Both the position numbers and the translations under genes were made by a program. Positions 62,801 through 64,000 of a DNA stretch of 64,000 bases are shown here, piece after piece. The notes under the pieces are model-generated. The model was not told the DNA's origin, searched no databases, and saw nothing but the letters and a program-made list of their open reading frames with translations. Source of the DNA: Xiphias gladius (Eukaryota; Chordata; Actinopteri; Istiophoriformes; Xiphiidae); NCBI RefSeq assembly GCF_016859285.1, contig NC_053420.1, forward strand, positions 26,785,545 to 26,849,544. The letters run 5' to 3'. Position 1 is the stretch's first letter, and each line of letters begins with the position of its first letter.

Positions 62801-64000
62801 AGCACTGGCAGCAGAGGCAGCCCAAGTAGTTAGGCAGTGATTCAGTGCCAGCTGTAAGTCAGCCATGAGATGCTGCTTGCATGATAGAGCCACCTCTCTC
62901 TTCGCCCCATTACTTATTTACTGACCATACATCATGGCTTTGCATGGCACTGCTCTGTGGCTCATTGAGATGGCTAGAGATTCTGCATGGCACCATGTGC
63001 CTGCCACACACCTTTATTAAATAGTGGTGGCCCTCAACAGCTGGAAAACGTCTCCTTCTGCCTAAAAATATACTTCATATTTAAAATTAATTACATTGCT
63101 CTACATTGTAGGGCAGAGACTGTACTAATCGCTACAACATTGTTAGAAATTACTCTACAACTGAACCACACTATTTTGCAAACATTCCAATCAAACAGGA
63201 ACGGTCTACTGTATATAGCACAAGAGGTACTGGAAATTAAACTGGGAGCAGGACCAGGAGTGAACCCCAGGGTCCAATTGGAGAAACTGCTCCAACCTCC
63301 CACTGCTGCCAATATATTCCTGGGGAATGAATGCGCGTGCGTGCGTGTCAAGTGTATAAATCCTGCTGTCGAATCATTTCCCGCTGTGAGGGCTTACAGC
63401 ATATTACCTCCCCTGCGCACAACAATAGTGTGTGATTGACAGCTCCTCCTATGCCTGCCCCTACATTCCACCTTGTTGGGGAGGGAGGAGTATGGAGACT
63501 CTCTCCACGGGAGGCCCTAAAATAACTATCATCATGCTTAAAAGCTCCTAATTCAGTCAGAATGACACCCATAGTTAGACTACTCCGCAGCCTGAACCAT
63601 CCCAGAAACACACCAGTCACACCTCTGCTCAGCTGGTGCTCTTGCTGGCGAGGAGCAGCTAATACTGCAAGCTAAGAGCAAAAGCTGAAGCTGCTTTTTC
63701 AGAGGGAGCCCTTTCCACAGAAACCAAAAACAGTGAGCCTGAGCACTTCATGGAGAGACAGAGTAATGAAGAGAGTGAGTGAGCGATGGAGAGTGTGATA
63801 GAGAGAGATAGAGAGGTGCAGGAAAGCCCTCATTAACACAGCTTTTTTTATTTTAAGTGCTGTGTGGAGGACAAGCAATTATTTCCTGCCAGGCTCAGTG
63901 AATGTAGTGGCAGACAGCTGGACTGAGAGGAGAGAGAGAATGAGACAGACAACAAACAACAGTCTGCCTCAGCCATGGACAGCCCACTGAAGAGCTCAGA
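59807..64000 (-). other. rybp: rybp intron, open at the right edge
   Basis: The exon at 59806 begins with the third base of a codon, so at least one coding exon (the RanBP2-type zinc finger, GFWDCSVCTF...) must lie upstream. I searched the - strand to 64000 for that motif and did not find it. It and the N-terminal exon are presumably to the right. The intron holds an odd palindrome at 62147-62173, a short TA tract (61884-61900), a stretch at 61695-61760 resembling an old MITE (gggctgtcaacagaag, gtcgactgaaatcgtacc), and GA-rich sequence near 63755-63820. No other gene seen. Confidence 0.75.
62147..62173. repeat. Perfect palindrome, 13-bp arms around one base
   Basis: TGTCCTGTACTGG, one A, then CCAGTACAGGACA. 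A further partial copy (ggaccagtactgaca) follows at once. It lies inside the rybp intron. Confidence 0.9.

Noticed and set aside
59807..64000. rybp zinc-finger exon inside the window
   Set aside because: I searched the - strand for the FWDCSVCTF and KCSICDVRKG segments and did not find them; they are presumably off the right edge.

Overview
The window looks like nuclear DNA from a ray-finned fish, most likely a percomorph teleost. Genes are sparse and split by introns with GT/AG borders. CA/GT microsatellites are frequent. Many dispersed repeats match families I know from percomorph genomes (hAT-like MITEs, a Tc1 relic, tRNA-derived SINE-like pieces). There is no bacterial gene organisation, no rRNA and no CRISPR.

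Three protein-coding genes can be supported. (1) gpr27 (SREB1), an intronless orphan GPCR on the + strand at 3400-4515, with a GC-rich 5' region and at least two upstream ORFs. (2) prok2, a secreted prokineticin on the - strand with three coding exons: 12225-12154, 10535-10410 and 10028-9903. It has a TATA box just upstream and a poly(A) signal just downstream. (3) The 3' part of rybp, a Polycomb (non-canonical PRC1) subunit on the - strand, with coding exons 59806-59501, 59411-59313 and 58983-58734 and a probable ~3 kb 3' UTR down to about 55650. Its zinc-finger and N-terminal exons lie beyond the right edge. The order gpr27(+), prok2(-), rybp(-) matches the human 3p13 block (FOXP1-EIF4E3-GPR27-PROK2-RYBP), here compressed into about 60 kb. 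That supports the assignments. I see no functional pathway joining the three; the linkage is inherited synteny.

By region: 1-2600 has no recognised gene. 2600-5600 is the gpr27 locus. 5600-9800 holds repeats and one unidentified exon-like ORF (7436-7630). 9800-12400 is prok2. 12400-55600 is a long gene desert. It carries transposon relics (14001-14711 hAT-like, 20040-20745 Tc1-like, 28757-28965, 29425-29860, 33600-34145, 39540-40320, 41589-41880, 45020-45430, 48940-49400), an ~800 bp pentanucleotide satellite (32225-33030), several perfect hairpins, and AT-rich stretches with homeodomain-type motifs that could be regulatory. 55650-64000 is rybp.

I found no clearly new biological system. The most interesting points are: a prok2 splice acceptor built on a TG repeat; a Glu/Arg/Pro-rich expansion of the RYBP linker; a start-overlapping uORF on gpr27; a 65-codon phase-0 exon-like ORF of unknown identity; and several perfect inverted repeats.
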